Below, one piece after another: positions 4,013-5,957 of a stretch of 5,957 nt of DNA. Positions within the stretch are counted from its first letter, which is position 1. Each line of letters starts with the position of its first letter. The position numbers were made by a program, and so were the translations under genes. Below the pieces are notes generated by a model. It was given only the letters and a program-made list of their open reading frames with translations, had not been told where the DNA came from and ran no database searches. The stretch is from assembly GCA_021785155.1 (NCBI GenBank), contig JAJYGE010000499.1, positions 1 to 5,957 of the forward strand, written 5' to 3'. The DNA comes from Planctomycetota bacterium (GTDB taxonomy: Bacteria; Planctomycetota; Phycisphaerae; WQYP01).

Positions 4013-5957
4013 TTATTTCAGCCCCATTCCTGGTGGCACTACGACCAGCTTGTTTTTTGCCTCCAGAATGATTTTCCCATGGCGTAAGAGAACCGTGCGT
4101 CCGGGTCTGACGCGGAGATCATAATCATGGCCGGCCATGGGGACATGGTGGATCCATTGCGTCAGATGAAGCGTTCCGTTGAGGGCGATTGTGCCATTGG
4201 GCCGGATGTCGCAAATATCCTCCAATCCAATCAGGCAAAACAGCGTTCCCCAGGTGCAATGCGGATGGCCCGAGCCTTGCCCGGTGGCAAGGCAGTTTTC
4301 ATTCCAAGTGTGGGAGATACGCCAGTTCCGCATGAACAGCGCCACGTTTTTAGCCGCAACACGATTAAGCACCTTGGTTGAAGCGTAACGCTTCAGCCCC
4401 TGAAAGGCGAGATAATTGGAGGACGGCCAGATTTTCCCGCGCCAGTAATTCTGTTGTGGAAATACCGGGTTGTCGCGCGGAATGGTGGGAATTATATAAC
4501 GCCCCCAGAATTTATGCCGATTGCGCAAAATGGCGATCATTTTCGCGGCCATCGCCGGCGTGGGTGCCCCAATGATCATCGGATAAAAATTCGTGGGGGA
4601 AAGCTGCGTGGAGAAAATACGTTTACGTGCGCCAGCCCGCTGCCAGCGCAACTGCACCATGGCCCCGCCGCGTTGGCGGCGGTATTCCAGTTTGATCGGA
4701 TAGGCATGACCCGCCCGAAGGTGAATAACCGCGCCGACATAACGGGTGACCGGCTGCGCTTTCCAATGGTTAATCAGCAGTTTTCCCTTGACCCATAGCC
4801 TGGCACCCGCCACGGATGGCAGAAAGCCAGGCGGAGATGTCAATGCAAAGGGGTAAGTCAGGTTAAGCACCAGGCGGTAGTTTCCGGTCTGGCGCGGAGT
4901 AAGGAATCCTTGCCAGCGCACGGTCATGGGTGGAGATACCATTTGCCCGCCGAAGGCGGGCGAAGGCGGAAAGGAAAACCAGTTGAAATCCACAGCCCGG
5001 TCCACACGGGTCAATACCAGGTGATTAAAATTCGTTCCCTGGTAATATCGACCTTCAATTCCGGGCTTGCCGGGGGCCACACTATACGCGCGGAAGTTAA
5101 CCGGCTCGTCCGCCGCCTGCGGCCTGAAAAAGCGGTTTTCGTAGATACCTGCCTTGGGATTCCACAGGAAACGGTTGATGCGACGGATCATCACTTCTTT
5201 CTGATGCAAAAAATGCGCTGCCGCCATGGGCTTTCCCAGCGCCTGCGCGATGCGCGCCAGATATCCGGCGTCCGCGGCCCATAAACTGTTCAGTCCGACG
5301 TCTTCGAGTTCCATGGTATGCGTTCTGGGATCAAGGCGCGCATTGTCATACATCGGGCTGTCGTCCATACCACTTTCGGGGCCGTTGCTGTAGGTCAGCA
5401 GGCCATCTTTATCGGCGTCACGAAAAGGCAGCCCGGTGACGGGATTGGTGGCGAACCACCAATTGTGCCACTTCACCAACCGCGGGTAAATCCGCCGCAG
5501 AAAAGCAATATCAGGATCACGTTGATTAAGCTTCCATACACACATCGCCGCGATGGGCGGCTGGGCCCGGTTGGGTGTTCCGCCAAAATTTGTTCCGTTG
5601 TAATTTTGCAGCATTCCGTCCGGCAGTTGCAACGTTTTGAACGCCAGACGAATCGTCTGTCGGCTGCGATGCGGATGGGCCAGAGCACCCTGTAACGCCG
5701 CAAAAAAACTATCCCATTCATATACGTTCTGCGCCGCCGGCAAACTCCATCTCCGCATGGCCACATATCCAACGATATTGCTGGCCGGGCCATAAACCCG
5801 GGCGAAATTTAAATCCCGGTTGATCGGTTTGAGAAAATTGCCCCAGCTTCCGCCGGCGGCAACCCGTGAAGCGCCGTAGCGGCGGCGGGCCTGGGCCAGA
5901 ATGGAGGGTGCGTTTTTCAGATTTCCCAACCCACTGGTTCCGGCGGCAAAATAAATA
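4013..5957 (-). CDS. MGH1/GH63-like glycoside hydrolase with inserted PA14 domain, 5' end cut by the window
   Basis: This is a large alpha/alpha-barrel glycosidase of the MGH1-like/GH63 type, which hydrolyse alpha-linked glucosyl or related sugars by inversion. The frame is open to the right edge. A TTG at 5929 could be read as a start, but codons continue upstream to the edge without an ATG, so the true N-terminus is outside. Numbering from that TTG (638 residues): 'VYEWDSFFAA' (69-78), 'ESGMDDSP' (185-192) with Asp189 as likely general acid, 'SPTNFYPMI' (444-452), 'YWRGKIWPSSNYL' (495-507), and 'TWNENCLATG' (541-550) with Glu544 as likely general base. Residues 575-638 form a beta-rich tail usual in this group. 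A PA14 domain (about 285-440) interrupts the barrel between YENRF and SPTNFYP. The protein is rich in Arg, Lys and His. Location is unknown because any signal peptide lies beyond the window. The substrate cannot be named; the family call is firm. Confidence 0.88.
   Translation of the reverse strand, partial: IYFAAGTSGLGNLKNAPSILAQARRRYGASRVAAGGSWGNFLKPINRDLNFARVYGPASNIVGYVAMRRWSLPAAQNVYEWDSFFAALQGALAHPHRSRQTIRLAFKTLQLPDGMLQNYNGTNFGGTPNRAQPPIAAMCVWKLNQRDPDIAFLRRIYPRLVKWHNWWFATNPVTGLPFRDADKDGLLTYSNGPESGMDDSPMYDNARLDPRTHTMELEDVGLNSLWAADAGYLARIAQALGKPMAAAHFLHQKEVMIRRINRFLWNPKAGIYENRFFRPQAADEPVNFRAYSVAPGKPGIEGRYYQGTNFNHLVLTRVDRAVDFNWFSFPPSPAFGGQMVSPPMTVRWQGFLTPRQTGNYRLVLNLTYPFALTSPPGFLPSVAGARLWVKGKLLINHWKAQPVTRYVGAVIHLRAGHAYPIKLEYRRQRGGAMVQLRWQRAGARKRIFSTQLSPTNFYPMIIGAPTPAMAAKMIAILRNRHKFWGRYIIPTIPRDNPVFPQQNYWRGKIWPSSNYLAFQGLKRYASTKVLNRVAAKNVALFMRNWRISHTWNENCLATGQGSGHPHCTWGTLFCLIGLEDICDIRPNGTIALNGTLHLTQWIHHVPMAGHDYDLRVRPGRTVLLRHGKIILEAKNKLVVVPPGMGLK
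4610..5077 (-). other. PA14 domain inserted in the glycoside hydrolase
   Basis: Residues about 285-440 of the hydrolase (numbered from the TTG at 5929) begin with 'GIEGRYYQGTNF', pass through 'FLTPRQTGNYRL', 'GARLWVKGKLLINHW' and 'YPIKLEYRR', and end at 'AMVQLRWQ'. These are the classic PA14 landmarks: the G-x-x-G-x-Y-Y opening, the T-G-x-Y-x-x strand, the R-L-W-V-x-G-x-L-L-I hairpin and the L-E-Y strand. PA14 domains are beta-barrels often tied to carbohydrate binding, for example as inserts in GH3 beta-glucosidases. The boundaries are approximate. Confidence 0.82.

Noticed and set aside
1..5957. CRISPR array, tRNA, rRNA, toxin-antitoxin or phage-defence genes
   Set aside because: No regularly spaced repeats, no cloverleaf-like or ribosomal RNA sequence, and no small two-gene module were found on either strand.

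Overview
The window suggests a bacterium of the Planctomycetes-Verrucomicrobia-Lentisphaerae group. Three things point there: a xylose-regulator-like AraC protein with a LacI-type sugar-sensing half, an exported protein with a PEP-CTERM sorting tail, and a large MGH1/GH63-like glycoside hydrolase carrying a PA14 domain. Each is common in that group, but none is exclusive to it, so the assignment is an inference and I cannot name a genus. The DNA is moderately GC-rich apart from one AT-rich island near the left end.

Layout. Bases 1-679 hold no convincing complete gene. A short minus-strand reading frame (32-178) has a ribosome binding site and a start that resembles the N-terminus of IS1182-like transposases, but it soon stops; it is probably a remnant or a chance ORF. 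To its right lie an AT-rich island (206-280, 21 of 75 bases G or C) and then a G-rich stretch. A good sigma-70 promoter (555-581) drives a complete XylR-like regulator (680-1921, plus). After 236 bases comes a complete secreted subtilisin-like protein (start corrected to 2158, ends 3951, plus) with a signal peptide, an S8 domain, a C-terminal beta-sandwich and a PEP-CTERM tail. It converges, across a 61-base gap, on a glycoside hydrolase gene (4013 to the right edge, minus) whose 5' end lies outside the window.

How they may work together. The regulator probably senses a sugar and the hydrolase probably acts on an oligo- or polysaccharide, so the locus looks carbohydrate-related. The protease-like protein is probably anchored or sorted at the cell envelope through its PEP-CTERM tail. 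No operon links the three: the first two genes are co-directional but well separated, and the third is convergent. A common function is therefore speculative.

The two most unusual points are both inside proteins. In the S8 protein a glutamate sits exactly where the catalytic aspartate of subtilisins belongs, and the active-site serine motif is altered. In the hydrolase a complete PA14 domain is inserted between the two halves of the catalytic barrel. I found no evidence of a CRISPR array, tRNA, rRNA or defence system.
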